DNA of 64,000 bases from Actinomycetota bacterium (GCA_016870355.1 VGBR01000003.1:130653-194652), one strand, 5' to 3'; shown: positions 53,027 through 63,152, counted from the first letter of the stretch. Notes: generated by a model not told the origin, from the letters alone. Program-made: numbers and translations.

Positions 53027-54190
53027 GTGAACTTGTCGGAGCGGATCGCTTCCCGCATCAGACGCGAGGGGCCGATCTCGTTCGCGGACTTCCAGGAAAT
53101 GGCGCTCTACGAGGAACCCGATGGGTTCTTCGCGAGCGGTGGGGGAGCAGGGCGCGCGGGTCGCGACTTCGTCACCAGTCCCGAAGTTGGGTCGCTGTTC
53201 GGGATGCTGGTCGCGCGGTACCTCGACAAGGTCTGGCAGAAGCTTGGTGCACCCGATCCGTTCGTGGTGGTCGAAGCTGGCGCCGGTCGCGGTCGATTGG
53301 CGGCTGATGTGCTCCGCGCTTCTCCGGCGTGCGCACCCGCGCTGCGCTACGTGCTCGTCGAGCGTTCGGCGCGCTTGCGCGACGAGCAACGCGAACGCCT
53401 GACGCTGGAGCCGGCCGACGAAGCCCTCGGACCGTTCGTGCACGGCGCCGACGCCGACGACGCACCTCAATCAGTGCCGGGCACCGGGCCGATCGTCAGC
53501 TCGCTCGACACGGTGCCCGCGATCTCGTTCGATGGCGTCGTCATCGCCAATGAGCTTCTCGACAACCTGCCCGTGCACATCGTTGAACGAGCGGCGGACG
53601 GTTGGTGTGAGGTTCGCGTCGCGCTCGACGATGCCACCTTCGTCGAGACGTTGGTGCCCGCGCCGCCTGAGCTCTCGAAGGAGGCAGATCACGTCGCCGG
53701 CAATGTGGATGCGCCTGCGGGAGCGCGCGTTCCAGTCACGCAAGCGATCCGGGGCTGGCTCGAGCGGGCCGCCACGATGCTGCGCCGCGGTGAAGTCCTG
53801 ATCGTCGACTACGCCGACGAGACCGACGGTCTCATCCAGCGCGGAAGCGAATGGCTCCGAACGTACGCGGCGCACGACCGCGGCACGGCCCCACTTGTCG
53901 CGCCCGGCATGCAGGACATCACATGTGACGTGCCGCTCGGCTACCTCCGGTCCGCGGCGGCGCGCGCCGGCTTCGCCGTCACGAGTGAGACCACCCAGGT
54001 TGACTGGCTGCGCGATCTGGGGATCGATGAGCTCGTCGCCGAAGGCACCGCGATCTGGAACGAAGGTGCCGCGAAGGGAGATCTCGAAGCGATCGCGGGT
54101 CGCAGCCGCGCAGTCGAAGCGGCCGCGCTCACCGATCGGTCGGGCCTCGGGGCTCACAAGGTGCTCACGTTGGAGCGCCGGATAGCCTGA
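53027..54190 (+). CDS. MidA/NDUFAF7-family SAM-dependent methyltransferase (DUF185)
   Basis: A 387-residue class I methyltransferase of the DUF185 family. [21 protein letters not shown] and [13 protein letters not shown] are the family N-terminus, [17 protein letters not shown] the SAM loop, [15 protein letters not shown] the active-site segment, and [12 protein letters not shown] a later strand. Human NDUFAF7 dimethylates Arg85 of complex I subunit NDUFS2 and is needed for assembly. The gene follows the second nuo operon, whose NuoD keeps that Arg (residue 76) while operon 1 NuoD has Thr, so NuoD2 is the probable substrate. GTG 53027 is the start. Confidence 0.87.
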   Translation: MNLSERIASRIRREGPISFADFQEMALYEEPDGFFASGGGAGRAGRDFVTSPEVGSLFGMLVARYLDKVWQKLGAPDPFVVVEAGAGRGRLAADVLRASPACAPALRYVLVERSARLRDEQRERLTLEPADEALGPFVHGADADDAPQSVPGTGPIVSSLDTVPAISFDGVVIANELLDNLPVHIVERAADGWCEVRVALDDATFVETLVPAPPELSKEADHVAGNVDAPAGARVPVTQAIRGWLERAATMLRRGEVLIVDYADETDGLIQRGSEWLRTYAAHDRGTAPLVAPGMQDITCDVPLGYLRSAAARAGFAVTSETTQVDWLRDLGIDELVAEGTAIWNEGAAKGDLEAIAGRSRAVEAAALTDRSGLGAHKVLTLERRIA

Positions 54191-54213
54191 CCGACCCGCG
54201 TTCGGAAGGAACC

Positions 54214-56169
54214 ATGCCCGAGACGATCGAATCCCTGCTCGCTGAGGGGCGCACGTTCCCGCCGCCGAAGGACTTCAAGGCGGACGCGCTCGTCGTCGAC
54301 GCCGAGATCTACGACGAGGCCGACACCGACACCGAAGGCTTCTGGGCCCAGGCCGCCGCCGCACTCGATTGGTTCGAGGAGTGGCACACGGTCTGCGAGT
54401 GGGACCTGCCGTTCGCGAAGTGGTTCGTCGGCGGCAAGCTCAACGCCTCCTACAACTGCCTCGACCGTCACGTCGCGGCCGGCCACGGCGACCAGGTCGC
54501 GTATCACTGGGAGGGCGAGCCTGGTGACACGCGCACGATCACCTACTCACAGCTTCTCGACGAGGTGAGTCGTCTCGCGAACGCGCTGAAGGCACTCGGT
54601 GTCGAGAAGGGCGACCGCGTCAACATCTATCTGGGGATGGTGCCGGAGCTCCCGATGGCGCTCCTCGCCTGCGCGCGGATCGGTGCTCCGCATTCGGTCG
54701 TCTTCGGCGGATTCTCGGCCGACTCGCTACGCGACCGGATCAACGACGCGCAGGCAAAGGTGCTCATCACCGGCGATGGCGCGTGGCGTCGCGGCGCGGT
54801 CGTGCCACTCAAGGACACCGCCGACGTCGCGGTCGCGGAGTGTCCGTCGATCGAGAAGGTGCTCGTGCTGCGCCGCACCGAGCAGGACGTGCCCTGGACC
54901 GACGGCCGCGACGTGTGGTGGCACGACCTCGTGCCGGAGCAGTCCACCGAGTGCCCGCCCGAGCCGATGGACGCCGAGGACCTGCTCTACCTCCTCTATA
55001 CGAGCGGAACCACCGCCAAGCCCAAAGGCATCATGCACACCACCGGCGGCTACCTCACCCAGGTGAGCTGGACGCACAGCCACGTGTTCGACCTGCACTC
55101 CGACAACGACGTGTACTGGTGCGCAGCCGACGTCGGTTGGGTCACCGGTCACTCGTACATCGTGTACGGGCCGCTCGCGAACCGAACGACGAGTGTGCTC
55201 TACGAGGGCACGCCCGACTTCCCTGACAAGGACCGGCTGTGGCAGATCGTCGAGAAGTACAAGGTGACGATCCTCTACACCGCGCCCACCGCGATCCGAA
55301 CGTTCATGAAGTGGGGTCCGGAGTGGCCGGAGAAGCGTGACCTGTCATCGCTGCGACTGCTCGGCTCGGTCGGTGAGCCGATCAACCCCGAAGCGTGGGT
55401 CTGGTACTGGCAGCACATCGGTGGCGGGCGCTGTCCGGTCGTCGACACGTGGTGGCAGACCGAGACCGGGGCCATCATGATCACGCCGCTCCCAGGCGCA
55501 ACGACGTTGAAGCCCGGCAGCGCGACGTTCCCACTCCCGGGGATCGGCGCGGACGTGGTGGACGACGCGGGCAACAGCGTCGGCATCCCCGGCGGCGGTT
55601 ACCTCGTGCTGACGCGCCCCTGGCCGTCGATGTTGCGCGGCATCTGGGGTGATCCCGAGCGGTACAAGGAGACGTACTGGAGCCGCTTCGACGGCAAGTA
55701 CTTCGCCGGCGACGGCGCGAAGCGCGATGCCGACGGCTACTTCTGGCTGCTCGGACGGGTCGACGACGTGATGCTCGTCTCCGGGCACAACATCTCGACG
55801 GCCGAAGTGGAGAGCGCGCTGGTCAGTCATCCCGCGGTCGCAGAAGCGGCGGTGGTCGGGAAGACCGACGCGACGACCGGTCAGGCGATCGCCGCGTTCG
55901 TGATCCTGCGCTCGGGCAACGAACCAAGCGACGCGCTCGTCGACGAGCTGCGCGACCACGTCGGCGACACGATCGGGCCGATCGCGAAGCCCAAGTCGAT
56001 CCTGTTCACCGAAGACCTACCGAAGACGCGGTCCGGCAAGATCATGCGCCGCCTCCTCAAGGACGTGAGCGAGGATCACGCACTCGGCGACACCACGACG
56101 CTCGCCGACCCGTCCGTCGTCGAAGGCATCAAGTCGCGCTACCTCGCACAGGCAACTGAACAAGATTGA
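54214..56169 (+). CDS. acs: acetyl-CoA synthetase (AMP-forming)
   Basis: A 651-residue enzyme making acetyl-CoA from acetate, ATP and Co[18 protein letters not shown] is the P-loop, [16 protein letters not shown] and [11 protein letters not shown] are acetate-pocket and adenylate motifs, and [14 protein letters not shown] contains the regulatory and catalytic lysine acetylated in other bacteria. The C-terminal lid is complete. Start ATG 54214 follows GGAAGGAACC. It lies 23 nt after the methyltransferase gene. Confidence 0.95.
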   Translation: MPETIESLLAEGRTFPPPKDFKADALVVDAEIYDEADTDTEGFWAQAAAALDWFEEWHTVCEWDLPFAKWFVGGKLNASYNCLDRHVAAGHGDQVAYHWEGEPGDTRTITYSQLLDEVSRLANALKALGVEKGDRVNIYLGMVPELPMALLACARIGAPHSVVFGGFSADSLRDRINDAQAKVLITGDGAWRRGAVVPLKDTADVAVAECPSIEKVLVLRRTEQDVPWTDGRDVWWHDLVPEQSTECPPEPMDAEDLLYLLYTSGTTAKPKGIMHTTGGYLTQVSWTHSHVFDLHSDNDVYWCAADVGWVTGHSYIVYGPLANRTTSVLYEGTPDFPDKDRLWQIVEKYKVTILYTAPTAIRTFMKWGPEWPEKRDLSSLRLLGSVGEPINPEAWVWYWQHIGGGRCPVVDTWWQTETGAIMITPLPGATTLKPGSATFPLPGIGADVVDDAGNSVGIPGGGYLVLTRPWPSMLRGIWGDPERYKETYWSRFDGKYFAGDGAKRDADGYFWLLGRVDDVMLVSGHNISTAEVESALVSHPAVAEAAVVGKTDATTGQAIAAFVILRSGNEPSDALVDELRDHVGDTIGPIAKPKSILFTEDLPKTRSGKIMRRLLKDVSEDHALGDTTTLADPSVVEGIKSRYLAQATEQD

Positions 56170-56187
56170 CGCATCTCCCCTTGTCGC

Positions 56188-56262
56188 ACTCGCTCGACCG
56201 CAGGGTACCTGCGGTCGCCCTAGGGGACGCTCGTCGCTCCGGCGAGCTCACTCGCTGCGCTC
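56188..56262 (-). repeat. palindromic element, copy 13 (after acs)
   Basis: Palindrome 56195-56217 with perfect 10-bp arms CGACCGCAGG / CCTGCGGTCG around GTA, then GCCCTAGGGGACGCTCGTC and CTCACTCGCTGCGCTCG, the reverse-orientation flanks. It fills the gap before the HAD phosphatase. Confidence 0.85.
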
Positions 56263-56281
56263 GTTCGCCGCGTTGCCAGTC

Positions 56282-56767
56282 GTGAGGCACCCCGAGCACT
56301 GGCGCTGGCGGGACGGCCTGGTTGAGCCGGGCCGGATCGCGGTGATCGACATCGACGGCGTGCTGTCGGACGCCACGAGCCGTCAGCACTATCTCGAGGC
56401 GCCCCGCCGCGATTGGCGAGCGTTCTTCGAAGCGTGTGGCGAGGACCCGGTGATCGAAGAGGTCAAGGTGCTTCTCGACCTCCTTGACGGCGACCTGCAT
56501 GTCGTTCTCCTCACGGCGAGGCCGGAACGAGTGCACCATCTCACCGAAGCATGGTTGGAGCACTACAAGATCCGGTGGGATCTCCTCCTCATGCGCCCAT
56601 GGGGTGACTACGACCAGTCGCGCGACTTCAAGCGGACGTCGGTGTGGGAGCTGCGCCAGTACGGGTTCGAGCTGAAGCTGGCCATCGAAGACGACCGTCG
56701 CAACGTCGAGATGTTCCGCGCCGAGAAGGTGCCCTGCATCTACTTCCACTCCGGCTACTACGACTGA
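56282..56767 (+). CDS. HAD-superfamily phosphatase, PNKP 3'-phosphatase-like
   Basis: A 161-residue protein with HAD motif I in VIDIDGVLSD, motif II in VVLLTARPERVH, a basic segment DFKRTSVW and the motif IV acidic pair in AIEDDRRNVEMF. The pattern is close to the phosphatase half of polynucleotide kinase-phosphatases, suggesting a nucleic acid or nucleotide substrate. GTG 56282 is used; TTG 56273 is also in frame. No clear ribosome-binding site is visible and the gene directly follows a palindromic element. Confidence 0.7.
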   Translation: MRHPEHWRWRDGLVEPGRIAVIDIDGVLSDATSRQHYLEAPRRDWRAFFEACGEDPVIEEVKVLLDLLDGDLHVVLLTARPERVHHLTEAWLEHYKIRWDLLLMRPWGDYDQSRDFKRTSVWELRQYGFELKLAIEDDRRNVEMFRAEKVPCIYFHSGYYD

Positions 56768-56770
56768 GCG

Positions 56771-57601
56771 ATGCTCGAAGCAACGCTGCTCGCGCTCGGC
56801 GCGGCCGTGCTCCACGCAGGCTGGAACTTGCTGCTCAAGACCAGCGAGTCGCGCTTCTTCACCGCGTGGGGTCAGTTCCTGGTGGGCGGGATCGTGATGC
56901 TCCCCGTGCTCGTCGCGATCGGCTTTCCCCAGGCGGACTCGCTGCCGTACCTCGTCATCACGAGCATCGTCCACGTCGTCTACGTGGTCGCCCTCGTGCG
57001 CGCGTACCACCATGGCGACTTCGGCATCGCGTATCCGCTCGCTCGGGGTGGCGGTGCGCTGGTTGCCGCAATCGCAGGGGTTGCGTTCTTGTCTGACGAC
57101 CTGTCGACGTGGTCGTGGCTCGCGATCGCCATCGTCTCCGGCGGGCTGGCCTCTCTCGTGCGTCGGCACGTCGGCTACGTGGCCTTGCTGTGGGCCGGGC
57201 TCACCGCGGTGACGATCGGTACGTACACCGCGCTCGATGCGGCCGGTGCGCGGCGTACGGACAGCGGAGTTGCCTACGGCATCGCCGCATTCATCGGCGC
57301 GGGCATCGCCATCTCGGTGTTCGGGTGGACCCGTGGTCGGGTCGGTGACTTCACGCGGTACTTGCGATCGGACTGGCAGCGGGTTGCGGCAGGGGGAACC
57401 GCATCGGTGGTCGCCTACGCGATGGTCTTGGCGGGTGTCCGCCTTGCACCCGTTGGGTATGTCGCCGCGCTCCGGGAGTCGTCGGTCGTGCTGGGCGCGG
57501 CGGCCGGGTGGCTGCTGCTGAAAGAGGGGTTTGGACGGGCCCGGCTCGTGTCGTCGGTCGTGGTGGCGGCAGGGCTCGTGCTCCTGGTGGCCAGCCGCTG
57601 A
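56771..57601 (+). CDS. EamA/DMT family transporter
   Basis: A 276-residue protein with about ten hydrophobic helices in two EamA repeats ([22 protein letters not shown] and [21 protein letters not shown]). The final [24 protein letters not shown] and [15 protein letters not shown] are typical. Metabolite exporter of unknown substrate. It is 3 nt after the phosphatase gene and probably cotranscribed. Confidence 0.85.
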   Translation: MLEATLLALGAAVLHAGWNLLLKTSESRFFTAWGQFLVGGIVMLPVLVAIGFPQADSLPYLVITSIVHVVYVVALVRAYHHGDFGIAYPLARGGGALVAAIAGVAFLSDDLSTWSWLAIAIVSGGLASLVRRHVGYVALLWAGLTAVTIGTYTALDAAGARRTDSGVAYGIAAFIGAGIAISVFGWTRGRVGDFTRYLRSDWQRVAAGGTASVVAYAMVLAGVRLAPVGYVAALRESSVVLGAAAGWLLLKEGFGRARLVSSVVVAAGLVLLVASR

Positions 57602-57711
57602 ATCGCCCGCCTCTTCGGCGTCCAAACCACGCGATCGGGGGAACCAATCGGCGGGGCCTAGCATTGCATCATGATGGCCCGAATCAGAGGGCCCAAGAGG
57701 TGATGACCCCA

Positions 57712-58584
57712 ATGTCGGCACTCAAGAACACGTTCAAGACCACGATCCTTCTCGCCGCGCTCGGCGGCCTGTTCATCGGGATCGGTGGCGCGGTCGGCGG
57801 CAACGGCGGCCTCGCGATCGGACTCGTGATCGGTCTGCTCTTCGTCGGTGGCTCGTACTGGTTCAGCGACAAGCTCGCGATCAAGGCGGCCCGCGCGAAG
57901 CCCGTCACCCAGCAAGAGGCACCCGAGCTCTACGCCACGGTCGAAGACCTGGCGCGTCGGCTCGACATGCCCATGCCCGGCCTCTACATCTCACCCGAGC
58001 CGCAGCCGAACGCGTTCGCGACCGGCCGCAGCCCGAACCACGCAGCCGTGTGCGTCACGCAGGGCATCCTCCAGGTGCTCGACAAAGAGGAGCTGCGCGG
58101 TGTGCTCGCCCACGAGATGGGACACGTGCGCAACCGCGACATCCTCGTCTCATCAGTGGCTGCCGCGGTCGCGATGGCGATCATGTTCGTCTCGCGTATC
58201 GCGATGTGGGGTGCGATGTTCGGCGGCAGGGACGACGACGATGGTGGCGGCATCATCGGGCTTCTTGCCCTCGTGATCCTCGCCCCGATCGCCGCGATGG
58301 TGATCCAGATGGCGATCTCGCGCTCGCGGGAGTACGGGGCCGACGCCACCGGTGCGAAGACCATCGGCGACGGCGAACCGCTGGCCCGCGCGCTCGAGAA
58401 GATCGAGGCCTACGCCAAGCAGGTGCCGATGGACGTGCAACCCGCGCAAGCCACTGCCTACATCGTCAACCCGCTCACCGGCCGCAAGATCAGCTTCGCC
58501 GGCCTCTTCAGCACCCACCCGCCCACCGCTGAGCGCGTCGAACGACTCCGCGGCAACGAGTGGCGATCACACACTGACCGATGA
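57712..58584 (+). CDS. htpX: zinc metalloprotease HtpX homologue
   Basis: A 290-residue membrane metalloprotease for quality control of membrane proteins. Two N-terminal helices ([39 protein letters not shown]) precede the zinc site HEMGH (134-138). A third zinc ligand lies in [12 protein letters not shown], and the C-terminal [16 protein letters not shown] is diagnostic. ATG 57712 has AAGAGG 11 nt upstream; ATG 57703 is possible. Confidence 0.92.
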   Translation: MSALKNTFKTTILLAALGGLFIGIGGAVGGNGGLAIGLVIGLLFVGGSYWFSDKLAIKAARAKPVTQQEAPELYATVEDLARRLDMPMPGLYISPEPQPNAFATGRSPNHAAVCVTQGILQVLDKEELRGVLAHEMGHVRNRDILVSSVAAAVAMAIMFVSRIAMWGAMFGGRDDDDGGGIIGLLALVILAPIAAMVIQMAISRSREYGADATGAKTIGDGEPLARALEKIEAYAKQVPMDVQPAQATAYIVNPLTGRKISFAGLFSTHPPTAERVERLRGNEWRSHTDR

Positions 58585-58611
58585 GGCGGGGAGGGCGCTG
58601 CCCTCCCCGCC
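58585..58611. terminator. bidirectional hairpin between htpX and yajQ-like gene
   Basis: Perfect 12-bp arms GGCGGGGAGGGC / GCCCTCCCCGCC around GCT fill the whole gap between two convergent genes. No T-run is present; location favours a terminator or mRNA 3' stabiliser. The sequence resembles the start of the second repeat family (18300, 52898). Confidence 0.6.
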
Positions 58612-59099
58612 TAATCCCGGAAGTTGGTGTAGTCGAGCGGGATGCCGAAGTCCTGCTCGCGCAGCTTGGCGATGACGGTCTGGAGGTCGTCGCGCTTCTT
58701 GCCGCTCACTCGGAGCTGATCACCCTGGATCTGGTGTGAGACGCCCTTGAGCTGGAGCTCCTTGATGAACTTCCCGATCTCTTTCGCCTTGTCCTGGTTG
58801 ATGCCGACCATGAGCGTGACGACCTGGCGCACGGTGCCTTTCGACGCCTCTTCGACCTTGCCGTAGGACAACGACTTCAGCGATACCTTGCGCTTCACGA
58901 ACTTCTCTTCGAGCACCTGCGTGAGCGCCTTCAGCCGCTGGTCGCTCTCGGTGTGCAGCTCGATCGTCTTCTCTTTGAGCTCGATCGAGCTGTTCGTGCC
59001 CTTGAAGTCGAAGCGGGTCGACACTTCGCGACTCGCTTGATCGACCGCGTTGCGCACTTCTTGGAAGTCGACTTCGGAAACTACGTCGAACGTTGGCAC
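58611..59099 (-). CDS. YajQ family cyclic-di-GMP/nucleotide-binding protein
   Basis: A 162-residue protein: PTFDVVSEVDFQEVRNAVDQA, STRFDFKGT, KSLSYGKVEEASKGTVRQVV, and VSGKKRDDLQTVIAKLR. YajQ proteins bind nucleotides and in some bacteria act as c-di-GMP effectors. GTG 59099 gives the usual N-terminus; a TACAGT hexamer just upstream and lack of a ribosome-binding site suggest a possibly leaderless mRNA. Divergent from tRNA-Tyr. Confidence 0.92.
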   Translation of the reverse strand: MPTFDVVSEVDFQEVRNAVDQASREVSTRFDFKGTNSSIELKEKTIELHTESDQRLKALTQVLEEKFVKRKVSLKSLSYGKVEEASKGTVRQVVTLMVGINQDKAKEIGKFIKELQLKGVSHQIQGDQLRVSGKKRDDLQTVIAKLREQDFGIPLDYTNFRD

Positions 59100-59127
59100 G
59101 GGCGTTACTGTACGCTTCGCTTTCCCA

Positions 59128-59212
59128 GGGTCGGTACCCGAGTGGCCAAAGGGAGCGGCCTGTAAAGTCGCTGGCACAGCCTACGTTGGTTCGAATCCAA
59201 CCCGGCCCACCA
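59128..59212 (+). tRNA. tRNA-Tyr (GTA)
   Basis: Seven-base acceptor stem GGGTCGG / CCGGCCC, class II structure with a long variable arm, anticodon stem GCGGC / GTCGC with loop CTGTAAA (anticodon GTA at 59162-59164), T-arm TTGGTTCGAATCCAA, and an encoded CCA end. Confidence 0.95.
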
Positions 59213-59294
59213 CAAGGCCCGCCTCACCGAGTTGTGGCGGGCCGATTCGCGTGTGCGCCATCCAAAGGGGCAGCGCCTTCGTAGTACCCAAGGA

Positions 59295-59960
59295 ATGGTC
59301 GATACTTGGCGCGTGATCCGCCGGGCTGGCTCCACGCGAACTCGGATCGCGGGGCTCGCCCTCGCGGTCTCGATGCTCGTTGGCGCATGCGCGAGCACGG
59401 GCTACACCTACATCAAGAACGGTGCCGACAACGCGTACTTCCGGGTTCCCGACGATTGGAAGGTGTACGACGAAGACGCAATCGTCGAGCTGATCGCCGA
59501 GGGCTCATCGGAGCAGGCGGAGGAGGCCTTCCGCGACGTTGTGTGGCAAGTGGGCTTCGACGCCCACCCTCGACCATCCATCAAGCACGTCTTCCGTCCG
59601 CGGACCAGCCCGGCCGGGAGCGCAACGGTCCAGCAGCTCACGCGGCAGCAGAGCGACAGTGCCTCAATATTCGGCCTGAGGAACTTCATGGTCGACATCG
59701 ATACGCTGTCGGAGGAAGGCACGGGAGCCATCCTCAACGAGGAGAGGATCGAGCTCGAGGGTGGGTTCTTCGGGGTGCATCTCGTCGGTGTCTTCGTCCG
59801 AGGCAGTGCCAATCGAGAGCTGACCTTCAATCAGGTCTCGCTCCTGGATCAAGGTGCTACGAAGGTGTACAGCCTGTTCGTGTTCTGTGAGTCTCAGTGC
59901 TACGAGGAGCATGAGAAGGACATCAAGCGCGTCATCGACTCGCTGACCGTCGAGGAATGA
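59295..59960 (+). CDS. putative lipoprotein of unknown function
   Basis: A 221-residue protein with a basic N-terminus, hydrophobic segment IAGLALAVSMLVGAC (lipobox LVGAC, Cys at about residue 33), then a soluble domain with no recognised family. The body contains AYFRVPDDWKVYDED, typical of small surface proteins of the PsbP/MOG1-like type, although the match is weak. Two further cysteines lie in CESQC. ATG 59295 is used; GTG 59313 would also keep the lipobox. It is 1 nt before the AAA protease gene, so the products may act together at the membrane. Confidence 0.65.
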   Translation: MVDTWRVIRRAGSTRTRIAGLALAVSMLVGACASTGYTYIKNGADNAYFRVPDDWKVYDEDAIVELIAEGSSEQAEEAFRDVVWQVGFDAHPRPSIKHVFRPRTSPAGSATVQQLTRQQSDSASIFGLRNFMVDIDTLSEEGTGAILNEERIELEGGFFGVHLVGVFVRGSANRELTFNQVSLLDQGATKVYSLFVFCESQCYEEHEKDIKRVIDSLTVEE

Positions 59961-59961
59961 G

Positions 59962-62430
59962 ATGACACAGGCTCCGCCACACCCACACGAGGAGTTCATC
60001 AGCAGCCGGCCGCGTCTCGACGAGCTGCCGACTCGGCGGAAGTCCGGCTGGTGGGACCGGATCAAGTTCCTCTTGTTGCTCGTGGGGCTCTTCGCCTTCT
60101 TCGTTGCCGCGGAGGTCGCCGACAACCCGATCCTCCCGGTCTCCGAGGCCATCAACATCACCCTCGACTCGAAGCTGTGGGTGCTCGTGCTCGCCGGGCT
60201 CGAGCTGCTCCGACAGGTCCACTACCTCGTCAGCGAGCGATCCAGTCGCTACCACCAGTTCTGGTCGAAGCGCGTGTTCAGGTCGTGGAACCGCTACATG
60301 GAGCGCTTCAACCCTTGGAACCGCTATCGAATCGCGCGTGCAACCAAGTGGCTGATCGCGATTGTCATCGGCGCCATCCTCCTCGGGCGGATCTTCGACA
60401 CCTCGCCGTTCACCGCGTACTTCGATGCGCTGAGCGAAGCGATCGACGCCGCACCGGCGATCGTGCAGGCGGGGATCTTCCTGCTCTTCTGGATCGGCTT
60501 CCAGTTCTTCCTGATGTTCTATTTCATGACACGCGGCGGCGTGGAGACGTTCTTCCCCGACGACATCAACACGCGGTTCTCTGACGTCTGGGGCCAGGAT
60601 CAGGTCAAGAACAAGATCACCGAGAACCTGCTCTTCCTCGACAACCCGGAGGTGATCGAGGACAAAGGTGGCTACGTGCCCGGCGGCATCCTGCTGTGGG
60701 GGCCACCGGGAACGGGCAAGACGCTCATGGCCGAGGCCATGGCCGGCGAGACGGGCATGCCGTTCGTGAACGTCGACGCGTCGATGCTCAACATCGGCAT
60801 CGGTCCGCTGAAGGTGATCCTGCTGTTCCGGAAGCTGCGCAAGTACGCGCTCAAGTACGGCGGCGTCGTGGTGTTCTTCGACGAAGCGGATGCCCTGGGC
60901 AATCGCGGGCTGCTCGCGGGCATGCCCGGACAGGGCCTCCCGGCCAAAACACCCTCTCCGTTCAGCAACGCTCGGGCATGCGGTGGACTCGGCTACCTGT
61001 CCGAGCACGCTCGAGCGACGCTGTTCCAGGCCGACACAGACCTCGACGTCGACGAGGGCGCGCGGCGCAACCGCTTCATCATGGGCATGGGTGGCATGGG
61101 CGGCATGGGCGGAGGCGTGCTCCAGGTGCTGCTCGCGCAGCTCTCGGGCTTGAAGAAGCCACGAGGCATCTTCAACCGACACGTCCGGCGCGCCCTCGGC
61201 ATCAAGCCGAAGCCACCACCGCGCTACCGGCTCCTCGTGGTGATGGCCACGAACCTGCCCGAGAAGCTCGACGCCGCGATGTTGCGCCCCGGTCGCATCG
61301 ACAGGATCTACAAGGTCGGATACCCGTCGAAGCCTGGGCGCATCCGCACCTACGCGGGCTACCTCGCGAAGATCAACCACACCCTGACGGACGACGAGAT
61401 CGATCGGCTCGCGACGATCACTCCGTACGCGACCGGCGCAACCATCAAGGATCTCGTCAACGAAGCGCTCATCAACGCGATTCGCGAAGGCCGCGATGTG
61501 GTGTCGTGGAAGGACGTCGTCAAGGCCAAGCAGTTCAAGGACCTCGGCCCACCTGAAGACGTCGAGTACATCGAGCGGGAACGGCATGCAACCGCTCTGC
61601 ACGAGGCGTGTCACGCCGTCGTTGCGTATCGAGTGCGCCACCACCTCGTGATCGACATCGCGACGATCGAGAAGGGCGGCAACTACCTCGGGATGGTCAG
61701 CTCGATCCCGCCCGAGGACCTGTTCACCCGCTGGCGGTCCGACTACGAGGCCGACGTGATGGTCAGCCTGGCGTCGCTCGCGGGCGAGAAGATGTTCTTC
61801 GACGGCGACTCGTCGTCGGGCGTGTCGGGAGACCTCGAGACCGCGACCCAGATGTCGATCTTGATGGAGGGCTACTGGGGAATGGGCTCCTCGATCGCCT
61901 CACACGGGGTGACGCACCGCGTGGGGATCGGTGGAGGCGGCCAGCCCGGCACCGGCGACCAGGACAAGGAGCGCAACCTCCTCAAGACCACCCTCGCGTC
62001 GCGGATCGAGGAGAAGCTCGCCGAGCTGTATGCACGGACCGAGCAGCTGCTGGCGACGAACCGGGTCGAGATCCTCGCGGTCACGCACGCGCTCGAGACG
62101 CACAAGACGCTCACCGGCGAGGACATCGAAGCGGTCATCGAGGGGAAGCCCGGACCGCTCATCGACGGGCGCACCTACTGGAAGTCTTCGTTCGTCGAGC
62201 ATGCGGAGGCCTATCACTCCCTCGTCGTCGGCGCGCACGCACAGCACGGCAAGGTCGAGGTGGCACTGCCGAAGCTGAATGGGCGCGACGAGTGGGAAGG
62301 CCAAGTCCCGGTGGCACCGAGCGGCAACGGCAGCCCAAGGCGGATCGCAGCGACGAAGACTCGCGCGACTGGCGCCAATGGCGGAACAGCAGGGAAGAAG
62401 TCCACCAGGGCGCCGCGCGAGCGCACCTGA
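59962..62430 (+). CDS. FtsH-like membrane AAA+ zinc protease with an insertion in the ATPase domain
   Basis: An 822-residue protein. Four or so membrane helices lie in residues 35-190; Walker A GPPGTGKT is at 247-254 and Walker B VVVFFDEAD at 302-310. SRH residues MATN (428-431) and RPGRIDR (442-448) are present, and the zinc protease site is HEACH (547-551). Ordinary FtsH is about 600-700 residues with HEAGH and two N-terminal helices. Here 70 or so extra residues, including a Gly/Met run (MGMGGMGGMGGG, about 374-385), lie between Walker B and the SRH. The C-terminus is basic and disordered. Probably a divergent FtsH paralogue degrading membrane proteins. Confidence 0.8.
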   Translation: MTQAPPHPHEEFISSRPRLDELPTRRKSGWWDRIKFLLLLVGLFAFFVAAEVADNPILPVSEAINITLDSKLWVLVLAGLELLRQVHYLVSERSSRYHQFWSKRVFRSWNRYMERFNPWNRYRIARATKWLIAIVIGAILLGRIFDTSPFTAYFDALSEAIDAAPAIVQAGIFLLFWIGFQFFLMFYFMTRGGVETFFPDDINTRFSDVWGQDQVKNKITENLLFLDNPEVIEDKGGYVPGGILLWGPPGTGKTLMAEAMAGETGMPFVNVDASMLNIGIGPLKVILLFRKLRKYALKYGGVVVFFDEADALGNRGLLAGMPGQGLPAKTPSPFSNARACGGLGYLSEHARATLFQADTDLDVDEGARRNRFIMGMGGMGGMGGGVLQVLLAQLSGLKKPRGIFNRHVRRALGIKPKPPPRYRLLVVMATNLPEKLDAAMLRPGRIDRIYKVGYPSKPGRIRTYAGYLAKINHTLTDDEIDRLATITPYATGATIKDLVNEALINAIREGRDVVSWKDVVKAKQFKDLGPPEDVEYIERERHATALHEACHAVVAYRVRHHLVIDIATIEKGGNYLGMVSSIPPEDLFTRWRSDYEADVMVSLASLAGEKMFFDGDSSSGVSGDLETATQMSILMEGYWGMGSSIASHGVTHRVGIGGGGQPGTGDQDKERNLLKTTLASRIEEKLAELYARTEQLLATNRVEILAVTHALETHKTLTGEDIEAVIEGKPGPLIDGRTYWKSSFVEHAEAYHSLVVGAHAQHGKVEVALPKLNGRDEWEGQVPVAPSGNGSPRRIAATKTRATGANGGTAGKKSTRAPRERT

Positions 62431-62433
62431 TCG

Positions 62434-62931
62434 CTACAAGATCAGCTGCATCTCCACGACGTCGAGCCACTTGTTGAACTTGCGTCCGACCTCGCGCTCC
62501 ACGCCCACGTGCTCGAACCCGCACCCGGAATGGAGTGCGATCGACACCCCGTGGTCACCGACGATGCGGGCGATCATGGCGTGGAAACCATGGTCACGGC
62601 CGAGGCGTACCAGCTCTTCGAGCAGGAGCTTCCCGACGCCGCGCGACCGGTGGTCGCGGTGGACGTAGACCGAGTCCTCGACGGTCGTGGCGTAGGCGGG
62701 CCGATCCTTGTAGGACGTGAGCGAGCCGAACCCCACGACGACGCCCTGCTCGTCGACGGCCACGATCGCCGGGTGACCGCCCGAGTGCTCGTCGATCCAG
62801 GCGACCTGCTCGTCGAGGGTGCGAGGGACCATGTCGAACGTCACCGTCGACTCGGCCACCTCGAGGTTGTAGATGTCGCGGATCGCGGCCGCGTCACGGC
62901 GTTCGACGAGACGCAACGACAGCTCCGACAT
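62434..62931 (-). CDS. GNAT acetyltransferase (phosphinothricin/methionine-sulfone acetyltransferase-like)
   Basis: A 165-residue N-acetyltransferase: LRLVERRDAAAIRDIYNLEV, VTFDMVPRTLDEQVAWI, the acetyl-CoA loop VYVHRDHRSRGVGKLLLEEL, and LHSGCGFEHVGVEREVGRKF. This pattern is the Pat/MnaT subfamily that acetylates phosphinothricin, methionine sulfone or similar amino acids. ATG 62931. It converges on the AAA protease with a 3-nt gap and is divergent from the tRNA-tuf block. Confidence 0.88.
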   Translation of the reverse strand: MSELSLRLVERRDAAAIRDIYNLEVAESTVTFDMVPRTLDEQVAWIDEHSGGHPAIVAVDEQGVVVGFGSLTSYKDRPAYATTVEDSVYVHRDHRSRGVGKLLLEELVRLGRDHGFHAMIARIVGDHGVSIALHSGCGFEHVGVEREVGRKFNKWLDVVEMQLIL

Positions 62932-62983
62932 CGCCGCGGAACGTAGCCGCGGTAGAACCGCTTCGGAGCGGCTTTCGCAGTGT

Positions 62984-62992
62984 TGCTAACCT
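62984..62992 (+). promoter_or_regulatory. candidate extended -10 promoter of the tRNA-Thr / tRNA-Met / tuf unit
   Basis: TGCTAACCT gives an extended -10 (TG-n-TAACCT) 11 nt before the first base of tRNA-Thr. A small hairpin CCGCT-TCGG-AGCGG lies at 62958-62971. No good -35 is visible. Confidence 0.4.
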
Positions 62993-63002
62993 GACGGGCT
63001 TC

Positions 63003-63075
63003 GCCCCCTTAGCTCAGTCGGCAGAGCACTTCCATGGTAAGGAAGGGGTCTACGGTTCGAGTCCGTAAGGGGGCT
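63003..63075 (+). tRNA. tRNA-Thr (GGT)
   Basis: Acceptor stem GCCCCCT / AGGGGGC, D-arm AGCTCAGTCGGCAGAGC, anticodon stem CTTCC / GGAAG with loop ATGGTAA (anticodon GGT at 63036-63038), T-arm TACGGTTCGAGTCCGTA. Discriminator T; CCA is not encoded. Confidence 0.95.
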
Positions 63076-63076
63076 C

Positions 63077-63152
63077 GGCGGTGTAGCTCAGTTGGCAGAG
63101 CACGCGGCTCATAATCGCGGCGTCGCGGGTTCGAGTCCCGCCACCGCTACCA
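63077..63152 (+). tRNA. tRNA-Met (CAT)
   Basis: Acceptor stem GGCGGTG / CACCGCT with a G-U first pair, D-arm AGCTCAGTTGGCAGAGC, anticodon loop CTCATAA (CAT at 63110-63112), T-arm GCGGGTTCGAGTCCCGC, encoded CCA. It lacks the GGG/CCC anticodon-stem pairs of an initiator, so elongator Met is favoured. A tRNA-Ile2 (modified CAT) is not fully excluded. Confidence 0.93.

Noticed and set aside
59105-59398. Minus-strand frame containing AGLDSNQRRLCQRLYRPLP
   Set aside because: This is the well-known spurious translation of the antisense strand of a tRNA gene (here tRNA-Tyr).
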